IMG/VR virus record: IMGVR_UViG_3300010392_001176
Location: 1 to 64,000 of that record
From: a virus
Strand: one strand, 5' to 3'
DNA: 64,000 bases
In this document: piece by piece, positions 14,271 through 25,406 of the stretch
Numbering within the stretch: position 1 is the stretch's first letter
Layout of the letters: the number at the start of each line of letters is the position of its first letter
Made by a program: the position numbers and the translations under genes
Notes under the pieces: model-generated
What the model was told of the DNA's origin: nothing
Database searches by the model: none
Seen by the model: only the letters and a program-made list of their open reading frames with translations

Positions 14271-17200
14271 TGGCCACATCAAGACGCACGGCCACAAATG
14301 AGAATATAAGCACCTATGATAGTGGGGGCGGTCAAGACTACTCAGCCCTTGCTACCTGGGAAGCTGCTACAGATATAGATTTAGTCAGCGCAACTCAGTC
14401 TGAGGTCTTAGAGTGCTACGCTGGTTCTCACGATGATGAAATAGTAATTGATGGCGCGACTACGAATTCTTCGTATTTTAGGATAATTCGCCCTGCTTCC
14501 GGCGAAGGGCATGATGGCTATCCCCACCAGGACGGATCAGCGGCTTATTTTGTCACGACCACAAGCGACATAGATATGTTCGATGTGGTTGAAGCTAACT
14601 GCCAGATTCAAGACTTGATAATGAGTCTGGATCAAGATGGCGGCAGTATGTATTGCGCTGCCCTAACAGGTGACAACCAGCATTTAATCGGCTGTTTAGC
14701 TATCAATCCGATCAACATTGGCAGCGATTCTAAGGGTTTTAGAGAGAATGGTGGTAGTGGCGATACGATGTATTATATCAACTGTATCGCCATAGGCTGT
14801 GACGATGCTGCCTTTCAGTTCGATTCAGGAACAAGCTACGTCTATAACTGCCATGCCATTGATTCAGGTGAAGGATTCAATGAGAGTGGCGGCACAGTCA
14901 TTTGTAAGAATTGCCTGGGTAACGGTACTTTCGGATCGAGTGACTTTGATGGATCTTACGATGCTGCGAGTGAATATAACAGTTCCGGCGATGGCACGGC
15001 CCCAGGTACAAACAGCCGGATCAATCAAACCTTCGCCTTCTCGGACGCTGGCAACGATGATTTCCGGTTAGGCTACACCGATGGTGGGGCCAGGAATTTC
15101 GGTACGGATCTCAGCGCAGATGGCAATTTCGCTTTCGACGATGATATTGCCGATGGCGTGATGGGCGCGGGGAAAGCAGGGATCACGCGCCCGCAAGAGA
15201 CAGTATGGGATATAGGCTTTCACGAGCGCACGGAAAGTTCATCAAGCTCAAGTTCTTCATCCTGCTCAAGTAGCTTTTCATCCAGTTCCTTCTCATCTTG
15301 CTCATCCAGTTTTTCTAGCTCAAGTTCCTGCTCTAGCTCTTCTTTTTCATCATCATCGTCCAGCTTTTCCTCTTGTTCTTCTTCGAGTTCTTTTAGCTCA
15401 AGCTCTTCGAGCCTAGCTTCATTTTCTTCATCTTCATCCAGTTTTTCCAGTTCTTCTAGTTCCTACTCGCTGCCCTGTGTCAATGATTCAGACCATAAGC
15501 TCTTGCTCCCGATGGATGGCGCTGATGGACACACCTACTTTCAAGATGTGTCTTTAGGCGGCTTTCACGGTGCTGCAACGGTAGTAGGTAACGCAGAAGG
15601 TGATACTTCGGAGAAGAAATGGGGTACTGCTTCACTCTGGTTGCCTTCAACAAGTACCTCTAGCGCCGATGATTATCTCCAATTTGCCGATCATGCAGAT
15701 TGGGACGTTACTCAATATACTAATTTCACCATCCATGCTTGGATTAAATTAGTTAATTATTTTAATCGACAAGAGCCTATTGCTTCTCAGTACGAAGATA
15801 GTAGCAACGGATGGACAGTTAGACACGCTGGCGGTGCTTCTGATGGACTTTTCTTTTCACTCCGTTCTGGCGGCTCAAATATATTAAGTTTCGGTGCTGA
15901 TGGTGGGAGCATTACTGATGATAGTTGGCATCATGTGGCGCTGTGTAAAGTTGGCTCTGATTGGGGGCTCTATCTCGATGGTCAACAAACGTCTTATGGC
16001 TCTGGAAGTCCAACACAGACATTCGCTGCCCCGCTTAGTATAGGTGCATCGCCAACTGGCTTTACTAGCCCATATCAGTTAAATGGCTGGATTGACGAAT
16101 TTGATATTACACATGATAATTGCTTCGGAGCTGCGCCGAATAGCGGAGATACTGATACAATTCCAGTACCGCAAGCTCCATATCAGGTTTCTTACTCTTG
16201 CTCATCCTCATGCTCATCAAGTTCTTCCTTTAGTTCATCGAGTTTTTCATCAAGCTCAAGTTGCAGTAGCTCTTGCTCTTCGAGCTTTTCAAGTTCAAGT
16301 TCGTTCAGCTCATCGTCGTCTTGCAGTTCATCTTTTTCATCGAGTTCATCATGCTCAAGCAGCTCTTTCAGTTCGAGCTCGTGCAGCTCGTCGTTTTCAT
16401 CATCGTCTTGTTCTTCCTCTTACTCAAGTTCCAGCTCTTCGTCGAGCTTTTCTTCTTCTAGTTCAAGCTGTAGCTCATCGAGCTTTTCGTCCTCTTGTTC
16501 ATCGAGTTCTTCATTTTCTAGCTCATCATCTTCTTCGCCTTCATGCGTTCCACCTTCCTGGCGGTGGGCTGATGGTTCTCAGCTAATCGTCGGCACGATA
16601 AATACTGGCGTTTTCTGTGATACCCATGCCTGTGATCTTACTGAGTATGTAATCAATGAGATTTCAGGTGTTGGTATTCCAGCTTTCGATCAAAGATTCA
16701 CCTTTGAAAATGTACCGAAAGCAACTCTTGATGTATCCATTACGGGCTACTACAACGGCAATCCCGCTCATAACGTCAAAATAGCGATCTTTAATTACCA
16801 AACGCTGTTGTGGGATGATATGACAGGCGCAGCCCAGGACTTTCCATCACAAGCTACGCCCTCTAACTATGTATTTCCGCTCTCAGGTGCAGGAACACCG
16901 TCTGATTATGTGAGTGTTGGCAATCAGCTATCAATTAAGATCGACCATCGCTCTAACGGATCAGCCGGACACACATTTCACATGGATTGTGTGCATCTGA
17001 CCGATACAAGCTCTTCGAGTAGCAGTAGCTCCTTTTCGTCGAGCTCATCGAGCTTTTCATCAAGCTGCTCGTCCTCTTGCTCTTCAAGTTTTTCGAGTAG
17101 TTGCAGCTCATTTTCATCAAGCTCGTCGAGCTTTTCTTCTTCTAGCTCCTGCTCATCGTCTTTCTCTTCGAGCTGTTCATCAAGTTTTTCGTCGTCGTCG

Positions 17201-20200
17201 TCTTGTTCCTCTTCTTTTTCAAGCAGTTGCAGCTCTTCTTCTTCTAGTTTTTCGAGCAGCAGCAGCTCATACTCGTCGAGTTCATCATGTTCATCGAGTT
17301 CATTTTCATCATCATCATGTTCTTCGTCTTTTTCATCCTCATCCAGTTCCAGCTTCTCAAGTTCCTCATCTTCATTTTCCTCTTCTTCCTGTTCCTCTTC
17401 GTTTTCGAGCAGTTCATCTTCCTTTTCATCGAGTTCTTCAAGCTCGTCTTTTTCGAGTTCAAGTAGCTCTTTCTCATCTTCATCGAGCTCTTCTTGCAGC
17501 TCATCTTCGGCGGTATCATTTTCAAGCTCGTCCTCTTCGTCTTGTAGCTCATCATTCTCGTCGAGCTCATCGTCTTTTTCGAGCTCAAGCAGTTCCTTCT
17601 CGTCGAGCTGTAGCAGTTCCAGTTTTTCATCTTCATCTTCATCAAGTAGTTTTTCCAGCTCATCCTCTTGCTCATCGAGCTCTTTTTCTTCTTCAAGTTC
17701 TAGCTGTAGTTCATCGCTATCATTTTCGAGTTCTTCATCTTCGTCTTGTAGCTCGTCGAGTTTTTCATCCAGCTCATCGAGCTCTTTTAGCTCATCAAGC
17801 AGTAGTTTCTCCAGCTCATCCTGTTCCAGCTCTTTTTCTTCTTCGAGTTCATCTTTCTCATCGAGCTCTAGTTGTTCTTCATCTTTTTCATCTTGCAGTT
17901 CATCATCGGCAGTATCGTTCTCATCCTCATGCTCTTCCTCTTGCAGCTCGTCTTTCTCTTCCAGCTCATCATCGTTTTCGAGTTGCAGCAGCTCGTTTTC
18001 ATCGTCCAGCTCTTTTTCGAGTTCTTCATCCTGCTCAAGTTCTTTCTCATCGTCTTGTAGCAGCAGCTTTTCTTCATCCTCATCGTCTTTTTCTTCCAGT
18101 TCGAGCTCATTTTCATCTTCGTGCTCAAGCTCGTCTTTCAGCAGCTCATCAAGCTGCAGTAGCTCTTTCTCAAGTTCAAGCTCTTCTTTCTCATCCTCTT
18201 GCTCAAGTTGCTCATCGAGTTTCAGCAGCTCGTCGAGCTCATTTTCATCTAGCTCGTCCAGCTCATCTTTTTCGAGTTCGAGTTCATCATCTTCTTTCTC
18301 TTCTAGTTGCAGCTCGTCGTCCAGCTTTTCAAGTAGCTCAAGTAGTTCTTTTTCCAGCAGTTCTTTCTCATCGAGCTCGTTTTCATCTTCAAGCTCTTCA
18401 TTTAGCTCATCGAGCTCAAGTAGCTCTTTTTCTTCATCTTCTTCTTGTTCGAGTTCTTTCAGCTCGTCGTCCTTCTCGTCCAGCTCATCCTCATTTAGCA
18501 GCTCAAGCTGTTCTAGCTCGTTCTCGTCCTCTTGCTCTTCGAGCTTTTCATCTTCATCTTCGAGCTCTTCATTCAGCTCAAGTAGCTCTTTCTCATCTTC
18601 GAGTTCTTCTTTCAGCTCATCCTGTTCAAGCAGTTCTTTCTCATCCTCATCTTTTAGCTCATCTTCCAGCAGTTTCTCTTCCAGTTGTTCATCGAGCTCT
18701 TCATCACTCTGTCTTAGCGTTTCTTCATCTTCAAGCTGCTCATCTTGCGATTCGGTTTTCTCATCCAGCTCTTGTAGCTCATCCTCTTCAAGTTCGCCTT
18801 CGTGTACTACTGAAAGTGCTTACGGCCCCAATCTGTTCACTACGACTTGGTATGATTACGGCAGGGTGACGGTCAATGAGAACAGCATAGAGCAAGTCCA
18901 TACTGATGCTAGAAGATATGCCGGATTTGAATCACGCAAATTCGTTGCTCTATTCAGGCCAGGGGATCAGGATTCACAAGGGATCGAACAGCGATTTGTA
19001 ATTGGAAATCCAGCAGCTCCGGCTGTAATAGAACAATATCAATACTCTTTTTGGGTATATCCAGTTAATCGCAATAAGATCAGGACTAGACAGCGTGATG
19101 ATGAAGGTACAGAGATCACGCGCAACTATACTGGACTTATTCCGAATGCCTGGAATCAGATCAGCAGCCTTGTTAATATCCAGACAAATGTTAATGCGAA
19201 ATTCGCATGGCATTCAGGAGCGCAAGAATCCGGTACTTGGTACATTGATGAAGCCAGCTTACGCAAAGTTTGGTGTATTGGCTCATCTTGCTCTAGTTCC
19301 TGTGACTCAGCCTTTTCATCTTCGTCTTGTTCTTCGAGTGAATCTTCATTCTCAAGCTCTTGCAGCTCATGGTCGAGCAGTTGTTCCTCATCCTTCTCCA
19401 GCTCAAGCTCCTGTTCTTCTTCATTTTCATCTAGCTCTTCATTTAGTTCTTCGTCTAGCTCTTTCTCATCATCTTCCTGCAGCAGCTCTTTCTCATCATC
19501 GAGTTCTTCTTTTTCCAGCTCATGCAGCAGCTCTTCGTCTTGCGATTCGGCCTTTAGCTCAAGCTGCTCCAGTTCTTGTTTCTCAAGCTCATGCAGCAGC
19601 TCTTCTTCTTTTAGCAGCTCTTCATCTTGCTTCAGCTCATCGTGTTCGAGTTCTTCATCCTGTAACTCGGCTTTCTCTTCTTCTTGTTCCTCTAGCTGCT
19701 CATCTTCAAGCTGTTCATCTTCATCTTCGAGTGAGAGCTTCCAGGTATTGCAAGGCCAGTATTTCTATCCCAATAATGACAAGGGCGGCTGGACTGTTAC
19801 TCCTGTGGGATCTGGAACGACTATCGCTAGTCGAGTGGACAACGGCATAAATGGACCTGGACGACTTAATCTTGGTGGTGGGCCGGATGATACTAATGGA
19901 TTCCAAGGAAGTAATGATGCTTTCATTCAATTTAGACTTACAAATCCAGTTTTTCAGGGAGAAGCAATAGAAGTTCGGGCAACTATAAGGGGATTTGCTT
20001 TCTCAGCACCACCTGGACAGGTTGAAGTAGAATTCCTTAGCGATTCCTCTACTTCACATGGAACACGCACGATCAGCACTTTTACTGGTGTGCCTGCCAA
20101 CTACACGGTAGGATGGAGTCTTAATAAGACAGCGGCAGAGCTTACAGATGCACAATTAATAGTTACTTGCCAAGATGATTTCTGGAATGATCGAGTAACT

Positions 20201-23200
20201 GAGGTTGAGCTTCAAGTCATTATTGAAGGCTCATCTTCTAGTTCATCCTCTTGTAGCTCATCTTGTGACTCAGCATTCTCATCGTCCAGCTCTTCATCTT
20301 CGCTGAGTTCGGTGTCGGTAAGCAGCTCTTCTAGCTCCTGCGATTCGGCATTTTCATCTTCGTCTAGTTCATCATCGCAATCCTCTATTTCTTTCTCAGA
20401 TTCTTCTTCCTGCTCATCTAGCTCCTGCAGCTCTTCAAGCTCCTGCAATTCTGCCTTCTCATCTTCATCCAGCAGTTCTTGTTTCTCAAGTTCTTGTAGC
20501 TCAAGCTGCAGTAGTTCTTCATTCAGTTCATCTTGTTCTTCAAGCTCTTGTGACTCGGCATTCTCATCCTCATGCTCTTCGTCCTGCAGTAGTTCATTTA
20601 GCTGTAGTTCTTCTAGTTGCTCAAGCTGCTTTAGCTCTAGTTCCTCTTCGTCTTGCAGCAGTTCATTCTCTTCATCTTCAAGCTCATCCTGCGATTCCGC
20701 TTTCTCATCTTCATGTTCGAGTTCAAGTTCCAGCTTCTCATCGAGCTGTTCATCTTCATTCTCAAGCTCTAGTCCCTCAATATCATTCTCAAGCTGTAGC
20801 TCTTGCAGCTCATGTGATTCGGCCTTTAGCTCATCCAGTTCTTGCTCATCCAGTTTCTCAAGTAGCTGTAGCTCGTCATTCAGTTCAAGCTCTTTTAGTT
20901 CAAGCTCATTCTCTTCAAGCTCATCGAGCTTTAGCAGTTCGTCGAGTTGCTTTAGCTCATCCTCTTCCTTCTCAAGCTCTAGCTCTTCGTTCTCGTCGAG
21001 TTCATCCTGCTCCAGCTCTTTTAGCTCATGCAGCTCTTCCTTCTCGTCGAGTTCGTCTTGCTCAAGCTCTTTTAGTTCTTGCAGCAGCTCATTCTCATCG
21101 AGCTCCAGTTCATCGAGCCAGAGTTCCAGCAGCAGCTTTTCATCCTCAAGCAGTTCTTTCTCCAGCTCATCGTCCTCTTCTTCATGTTCGAGTTCGAGTA
21201 GCTTCAGCTCATCTAGTTCTTCTTTTTCCAGTAGCTCGTCGTCGTCGTTCTCTTCATCTTCGAGCAGCTTTTCTTCATCCAGTTCTTCTTTTTCAAGCAG
21301 CTCATCATGCTCAAGCAGTTCAAGCTCAAGCTCGTTCTCATCGAGCAGTTCTTCCTTTTCGTCGTCGTCGTTCTCTTCATCTTCGAGTTCATCTTTCTCA
21401 AGCTCATCCAGCTTCTCAAGCAGCTCATCTTGCGACACGCTTTGGGAACAGCATTTCTCCAATGATTCAACTGGCTGGCAATGCTACTTCATGTGCCAAT
21501 GGAGTGGATCTGCGTGGCAACCGAATACCGTGAACATGGGAATCGAAGTTCATTCCTCTGCTACTTGGCAAGTTGGCTACAGGCCGACCAAGGCCAGAGT
21601 AACGATTGCCAATATCACAGACACGCCCGTAAGAATTAGTATGTCGGATGCGATGGGATTCCCGCTTGGAGCTACAGTATCAGTCTTTACGCCTGGGACT
21701 TACGAGATCCCCCTTGTTTATTCTAGCGGAACCGATATTGAAAAATGCGATGAGATAAGTTCATCTACTGGCTTTGATCTGACAAATATCGAATTCTTGG
21801 TCTGCTCTTCATCATCAAGTAGCTGTAGCTCATCAAGTTCCTGCGATTCTGCCTTTAGCTCTTCCTCATCTTCGAGCTGCAGCAGTTCTTTCTCAAGCTC
21901 TTCGTTCTCAAGCTGTAGCTCAAGCTCATGCTCAAGCTCTTTCTCCAGCAGCTCAAGCTGTTCTTCCAGTTTAAGTTCATCAAGTTCCGGCTCTGCAAAT
22001 TATGGTTGGTTCTCATACTTAGACGACGATCATTGGGAGAATGGTGGTGGTATTTTTGCCTGGGATGGCGATTCTTGGGATAGTGGCTCTAGCTCAAATG
22101 GCACACTCCTAGTAAAGTCAGGCTCGACTTGGGCGCAAGGTCTTGTGCCAACTGCTTTCCGCGTGACTTTTAGCGGGCCAGCCGACATTAGTATGGAAGT
22201 AAAAGATGCTTCAAATGATGATTGGTGGTTCGATGATACTGATGATCTTGTTTCTGGACAAGAGCTTGCGCTTACCGATCCTGGCGAAGATATAGGTCGT
22301 ATTTGGTTCCACCGTTTTCTCGGTACTGCGATTGAAATTACCAATATCGAATTCTTCTTGCCCGACCCTGAATCTTCGTCGAGTAGTAGTTCTTGCTCCA
22401 GCTCAAGCTCTTTCTCAAGCTCAAGCTCCAGTTCTTTCTCAAGCAGCTCTTCATCCTTCTCAAGCTCCAGCTCAGAATCATCTTCAAGCAGCTCCTTCTC
22501 AAGCTCATCCAGTTTCTCGTCCTGTAGTTCTTCAAGCTCAAGCTCTTTCAGCTCATCTTCAAGTTCCAGTTCTTTCTCCAGCTCAAGCTCATCGCAATCC
22601 AGTTCCAGCTCAAGCTCCAGCGGAAGTTATGAATTGCAAGGTGAATTCATCGTACCGGATGAAGATGTAGCTTCGTCGGTTGCTACTTTTGGTAGCGGTA
22701 CTGCAAAATGGGATCGGCTGAATGATGGCATTATTAGCGGGACACCGGATGATACGAATGGAATCCTTGGTCTTGACGGTGATTTCCTAACGAGTGGTTT
22801 TATCAATCCTTCTTTTGCTGGAACCTGTTTAGAGATCAAGGTTCATGTACGCGGTAAATCCGATGGCGGCGTACTATCCGATGTTTGGTTCTCGCTATAT
22901 TCTGATGGAGCAAGTAGTGATGGCACGAATACGACCAGCTTTCCTACTGGCTCTTTTCAGACTCAGACCTTTACATACAGCATACAAAAGACAGCCGCGC
23001 AGCTTACAAATCTGAGGGTGCTTACGCAGTTTAAGGCTCCAAGTTTTGATGATCGAGTTTCAGAGATCGAAGTTGAGATTGTAAGGACTTCATCTTCGAG
23101 TTCATCAAGTAGCTGTAGCTCTTGCGATTCTGCTTTCTCTTCATCTTCGAGTTTCAGTAGCAGTTCCTTCTCAAGCAGCTCACACTCATCAAGCTCATCT

Positions 23201-25369
23201 TGCCTTGCTGGACAATGGGTACGAACCTTCGGCCTTTCTTATTGGAATTGTTTAGCGAATTGTAATTGGGATGGTGACTCGTACAATACCGCAGGGCCAG
23301 GGCTGGCGATCCAGACGACTAATAACGGATGGTATACGGATTTTCGACCAACCAAATGGAGAATCACGGTCACAGCTCCAGATACTTACACCCTGAGAGA
23401 TACTGCAGGAAATGTAATCGCAAGCGGGGCAGTTTCGGCGGGTGCTAATGAATTCGACATAGATTGGAGTAACAATCAAGATATAGGGCCAAGCGTTTCG
23501 CCTCAATTTTGGGGTAGAATCTCTAACGGTGCTTCCAGCGACATAACCAACATCGAATGGTTTGTCTGTGCTTCGAGTTCTTCATCATATTCCAGTTCAT
23601 GCTCAAGCTCTTCGCAAAGTTTTTCGAGTTCTTCTTGCTCTTCGAGTTTATTCGGTTCCAGCTTTCTTGTTCCAAATGCTGACGATGCACCTGACGATTG
23701 GGAATTAGATGGCGGAAGTTCTAAATGGGATTCGGTTAATAACGGCGTTGATACACCCGACGACGATGAAATTATCTATGCGTATGAGGACGACACGCTT
23801 GAGCAACAGTTTGATCTCACGAATCCAGTTTTCGCACCCACGGCTGTTTCGGTACGGATGCGGGCGTATATAAGAGGACGGATATGGAATGGTACTGCTA
23901 ACTCCGTCGATGTAGAGTTCTATGATGGAGCAAGCCTGATAGGATCGACTACCACGCCTAATTTTCCTGATGCGGGTGCATCTCAGGGCGTTTGGGGGAA
24001 TGAGTACACGCCTTGGGTCAACACGGTCAAGACAGAAGCAGAGTTGGCCGATCTGAAAATCTTAGTCAGGTCGAATGCTCCCTCTGATGAAGTCGATCTT
24101 TCAGAGATCGAAGTTGAGATAGAGTACGGCCCACCTAGTTCAAGCTCCAGCTCTTGCTCCAGCTCGTTCTCAAGCCCTTCGAGTTCTTCATCTTCACAGA
24201 GCTTTGAAGCATTGCAAAGCCGATTCTCAGTTCCCAATGGCGATCCTAGCCAATCAATTTCAACTTATGGATCTGGTAGTGGACGTTGGGGCCGCACAAA
24301 TGATGGCATCTTCGGCGGTACGCCTGATGATACGAATGGAATTTACGGCCTTGAAGATGATTTTTATCTGGCAAACATGACTAACCTGAATTATGGGGGA
24401 ACGTCTTTAGAGATCAAAGTTCATGTTCGAGCGCAAAACTTTAGTGCAGGATTCGATACTGACTTCGATGTGCTGCTTTATACAGACGGCTCTACTCTTG
24501 ATAAGCAAGAGAATTTCGGGACTTCTGATAGTTGGCAGAATTTCACAATGTCAACAACTATCCAAAAGACGGCAGCACAGCTTAATGGAATGAGAGTCAG
24601 GGTTATATGTAAAGATCCAAGTTTCGATACGCGAATTTCAGAAATAGAAGTCGAAGTTGTTCTGCCTTCATCTTCAAGCTCATCTTCCTCTTTCTCTAGT
24701 TGTTCTTCAAGCAGTAGCTCTTGTGATTCTGCCTTCTCATCTTCGTCTAGTTCATCCTCTTTCAGCTCCAGCTCTTCGAGTTCCTGTGACTCGGCATTCT
24801 CATCTTCATGTAGCTCATCGTCTTTCAGCTCAAGCTCTAGCTCATCGCAAAGTTTCTCGACGTTTCAGACGCGAATATGGATGGTCCCAACAATACCGGA
24901 TGATGAGAGTGGTACTTTTACTTTCGGCGTTGGAACCGCCCCTGGCAATATCAATGATGGCATTTTTGGCCCTGGCGCTTCACCGGATGATAGCAATGGA
25001 ATAGGCGGTAGTCAGGGTGATTATTATGAAGCTGATCTATGGCCTAATGTTCCTTCGAGTATGCCCCAAACTATAAAAATTAAATCTCATTGGCGACTCA
25101 AGGCCGATTCTGGTAGTGGCGATGTGGACGTACAGTTGCGTACCTATGGTTCACCCATAGATCCAGGCGATACCAATATCAATCCTACTACGAGTTGGGC
25201 TACTTATACTGTAGAGCATGATGCACAGTTGACTTGGATAGAGGTTCAAAATCTGGAAATGTTCATTGCATTTGAGGATGCAGCTAACGCTGATCGACTT
25301 TCCGAAATGGAAGTTGAGCTTATTTTTGCTCCATCTTCGAGTTCGTCCAGTTCTTCAACTTCGACTTAG
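14270..25369 (+). CDS. giant serine-rich modular fibre/adhesin-like protein (3699 aa)
   Basis: Order of parts (approximate residues): 1-321 beta-helix-like domain (DYSALATWEAATDID start); Ser linker; 402-641 LamG/concanavalin-like domain; Ser linker; 759-914 beta-sandwich; Ser linker of about 595 residues; 1510-1672 carbohydrate-binding-like domain; then five copies of one ~155-residue domain (A: 1823, 2785, 3129, 3312 and 3528 onward) and three of another ~125-residue domain (B: 2389, 2575 and 2979 onward), separated by Ser linkers. Linkers are Ser runs broken by Phe, Cys and occasional Tyr, with CDSAF/CNSAF recurring about 14 times. Domain A ends in a shared (L/V)SEIEVE-type strand; B ends in a TNIEFF-type strand. 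Most likely a receptor-binding or surface-display fibre. All linkers are in frame with no stop. Confidence 0.85.
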   Translation: MATSRRTATNENISTYDSGGGQDYSALATWEAATDIDLVSATQSEVLECYAGSHDDEIVIDGATTNSSYFRIIRPASGEGHDGYPHQDGSAAYFVTTTSDIDMFDVVEANCQIQDLIMSLDQDGGSMYCAALTGDNQHLIGCLAINPINIGSDSKGFRENGGSGDTMYYINCIAIGCDDAAFQFDSGTSYVYNCHAIDSGEGFNESGGTVICKNCLGNGTFGSSDFDGSYDAASEYNSSGDGTAPGTNSRINQTFAFSDAGNDDFRLGYTDGGARNFGTDLSADGNFAFDDDIADGVMGAGKAGITRPQETVWDIGFHERTESSSSSSSSSCSSSFSSSSFSSCSSSFSSSSSCSSSSFSSSSSSFSSCSSSSSFSSSSSSLASFSSSSSSFSSSSSSYSLPCVNDSDHKLLLPMDGADGHTYFQDVSLGGFHGAATVVGNAEGDTSEKKWGTASLWLPSTSTSSADDYLQFADHADWDVTQYTNFTIHAWIKLVNYFNRQEPIASQYEDSSNGWTVRHAGGASDGLFFSLRSGGSNILSFGADGGSITDDSWHHVALCKVGSDWGLYLDGQQTSYGSGSPTQTFAAPLSIGASPTGFTSPYQLNGWIDEFDITHDNCFGAAPNSGDTDTIPVPQAPYQVSYSCSSSCSSSSSFSSSSFSSSSSCSSSCSSSFSSSSSFSSSSSCSSSFSSSSSCSSSSFSSSSCSSSFSSSSCSSSYSSSSSSSSFSSSSSSCSSSSFSSSCSSSSSFSSSSSSSPSCVPPSWRWADGSQLIVGTINTGVFCDTHACDLTEYVINEISGVGIPAFDQRFTFENVPKATLDVSITGYYNGNPAHNVKIAIFNYQTLLWDDMTGAAQDFPSQATPSNYVFPLSGAGTPSDYVSVGNQLSIKIDHRSNGSAGHTFHMDCVHLTDTSSSSSSSSFSSSSSSFSSSCSSSCSSSFSSSCSSFSSSSSSFSSSSSCSSSFSSSCSSSFSSSSSCSSSFSSSCSSSSSSFSSSSSSYSSSSSCSSSSFSSSSCSSSFSSSSSSSFSSSSSSFSSSSCSSSFSSSSSSFSSSSSSSSFSSSSSSFSSSSSSSCSSSSAVSFSSSSSSSCSSSFSSSSSSFSSSSSSFSSSCSSSSFSSSSSSSSFSSSSSCSSSSFSSSSSSCSSSLSFSSSSSSSCSSSSFSSSSSSSFSSSSSSFSSSSCSSSFSSSSSSFSSSSSCSSSFSSCSSSSAVSFSSSCSSSCSSSFSSSSSSFSSCSSSFSSSSSFSSSSSCSSSFSSSCSSSFSSSSSSFSSSSSSFSSSCSSSSFSSSSSCSSSFSSSSSSFSSSCSSCSSSFSSSSSSFSSSSSSSSFSSSSSSSSFSSSCSSSSSFSSSSSSSFSSSSFSSSSFSSSSSSFSSSSSSSSFSSSSSCSSSFSSSSFSSSSSSFSSSSCSSSFSSSCSSSFSSSSSSSSFSSSSSFSSSSSSFSSSCSSSSFSSSSFSSSSSSFSSSCSSSSSSLCLSVSSSSSCSSCDSVFSSSSCSSSSSSSPSCTTESAYGPNLFTTTWYDYGRVTVNENSIEQVHTDARRYAGFESRKFVALFRPGDQDSQGIEQRFVIGNPAAPAVIEQYQYSFWVYPVNRNKIRTRQRDDEGTEITRNYTGLIPNAWNQISSLVNIQTNVNAKFAWHSGAQESGTWYIDEASLRKVWCIGSSCSSSCDSAFSSSSCSSSESSFSSSCSSWSSSCSSSFSSSSSCSSSFSSSSSFSSSSSSFSSSSCSSSFSSSSSSFSSSCSSSSSCDSAFSSSCSSSCFSSSCSSSSSFSSSSSCFSSSCSSSSSCNSAFSSSCSSSCSSSSCSSSSSSESFQVLQGQYFYPNNDKGGWTVTPVGSGTTIASRVDNGINGPGRLNLGGGPDDTNGFQGSNDAFIQFRLTNPVFQGEAIEVRATIRGFAFSAPPGQVEVEFLSDSSTSHGTRTISTFTGVPANYTVGWSLNKTAAELTDAQLIVTCQDDFWNDRVTEVELQVIIEGSSSSSSSCSSSCDSAFSSSSSSSSLSSVSVSSSSSSCDSAFSSSSSSSSQSSISFSDSSSCSSSSCSSSSSCNSAFSSSSSSSCFSSSCSSSCSSSSFSSSCSSSSCDSAFSSSCSSSCSSSFSCSSSSCSSCFSSSSSSSCSSSFSSSSSSSCDSAFSSSCSSSSSSFSSSCSSSFSSSSPSISFSSCSSCSSCDSAFSSSSSCSSSFSSSCSSSFSSSSFSSSSFSSSSSSFSSSSSCFSSSSSFSSSSSSFSSSSSCSSSFSSCSSSFSSSSSCSSSFSSCSSSFSSSSSSSSQSSSSSFSSSSSSFSSSSSSSSCSSSSSFSSSSSSFSSSSSSSFSSSSSSFSSSSSSFSSSSSCSSSSSSSSFSSSSSSFSSSSFSSSSSSSFSSSSSFSSSSSCDTLWEQHFSNDSTGWQCYFMCQWSGSAWQPNTVNMGIEVHSSATWQVGYRPTKARVTIANITDTPVRISMSDAMGFPLGATVSVFTPGTYEIPLVYSSGTDIEKCDEISSSTGFDLTNIEFLVCSSSSSSCSSSSSCDSAFSSSSSSSCSSSFSSSSFSSCSSSSCSSSFSSSSSCSSSLSSSSSGSANYGWFSYLDDDHWENGGGIFAWDGDSWDSGSSSNGTLLVKSGSTWAQGLVPTAFRVTFSGPADISMEVKDASNDDWWFDDTDDLVSGQELALTDPGEDIGRIWFHRFLGTAIEITNIEFFLPDPESSSSSSSCSSSSSFSSSSSSSFSSSSSSFSSSSSESSSSSSFSSSSSFSSCSSSSSSSFSSSSSSSSFSSSSSSQSSSSSSSSGSYELQGEFIVPDEDVASSVATFGSGTAKWDRLNDGIISGTPDDTNGILGLDGDFLTSGFINPSFAGTCLEIKVHVRGKSDGGVLSDVWFSLYSDGASSDGTNTTSFPTGSFQTQTFTYSIQKTAAQLTNLRVLTQFKAPSFDDRVSEIEVEIVRTSSSSSSSSCSSCDSAFSSSSSFSSSSFSSSSHSSSSSCLAGQWVRTFGLSYWNCLANCNWDGDSYNTAGPGLAIQTTNNGWYTDFRPTKWRITVTAPDTYTLRDTAGNVIASGAVSAGANEFDIDWSNNQDIGPSVSPQFWGRISNGASSDITNIEWFVCASSSSSYSSSCSSSSQSFSSSSCSSSLFGSSFLVPNADDAPDDWELDGGSSKWDSVNNGVDTPDDDEIIYAYEDDTLEQQFDLTNPVFAPTAVSVRMRAYIRGRIWNGTANSVDVEFYDGASLIGSTTTPNFPDAGASQGVWGNEYTPWVNTVKTEAELADLKILVRSNAPSDEVDLSEIEVEIEYGPPSSSSSSCSSSFSSPSSSSSSQSFEALQSRFSVPNGDPSQSISTYGSGSGRWGRTNDGIFGGTPDDTNGIYGLEDDFYLANMTNLNYGGTSLEIKVHVRAQNFSAGFDTDFDVLLYTDGSTLDKQENFGTSDSWQNFTMSTTIQKTAAQLNGMRVRVICKDPSFDTRISEIEVEVVLPSSSSSSSSFSSCSSSSSSCDSAFSSSSSSSSFSSSSSSSCDSAFSSSCSSSSFSSSSSSSQSFSTFQTRIWMVPTIPDDESGTFTFGVGTAPGNINDGIFGPGASPDDSNGIGGSQGDYYEADLWPNVPSSMPQTIKIKSHWRLKADSGSGDVDVQLRTYGSPIDPGDTNINPTTSWATYTVEHDAQLTWIEVQNLEMFIAFEDAANADRLSEMEVELIFAPSSSSSSSSTST

Positions 25370-25406
25370 GAGTTGCAATGCGGAATGCCGCCGTTAGAAT
25401 CGAGAT

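Noticed and set aside
20212-21462. A 416-codon leftward reading frame in the Ser-rich gene.
   Set aside because: It is the antisense shadow of the Ser linkers: a Glu/Leu-rich low-complexity product with no start signal.
16083-22670. Several 70-330-codon frames in the Ser-rich gene (rightward and leftward).
   Set aside because: All are shadows of the long Ser-rich frame, with repetitive composition and no ribosome-binding sites.
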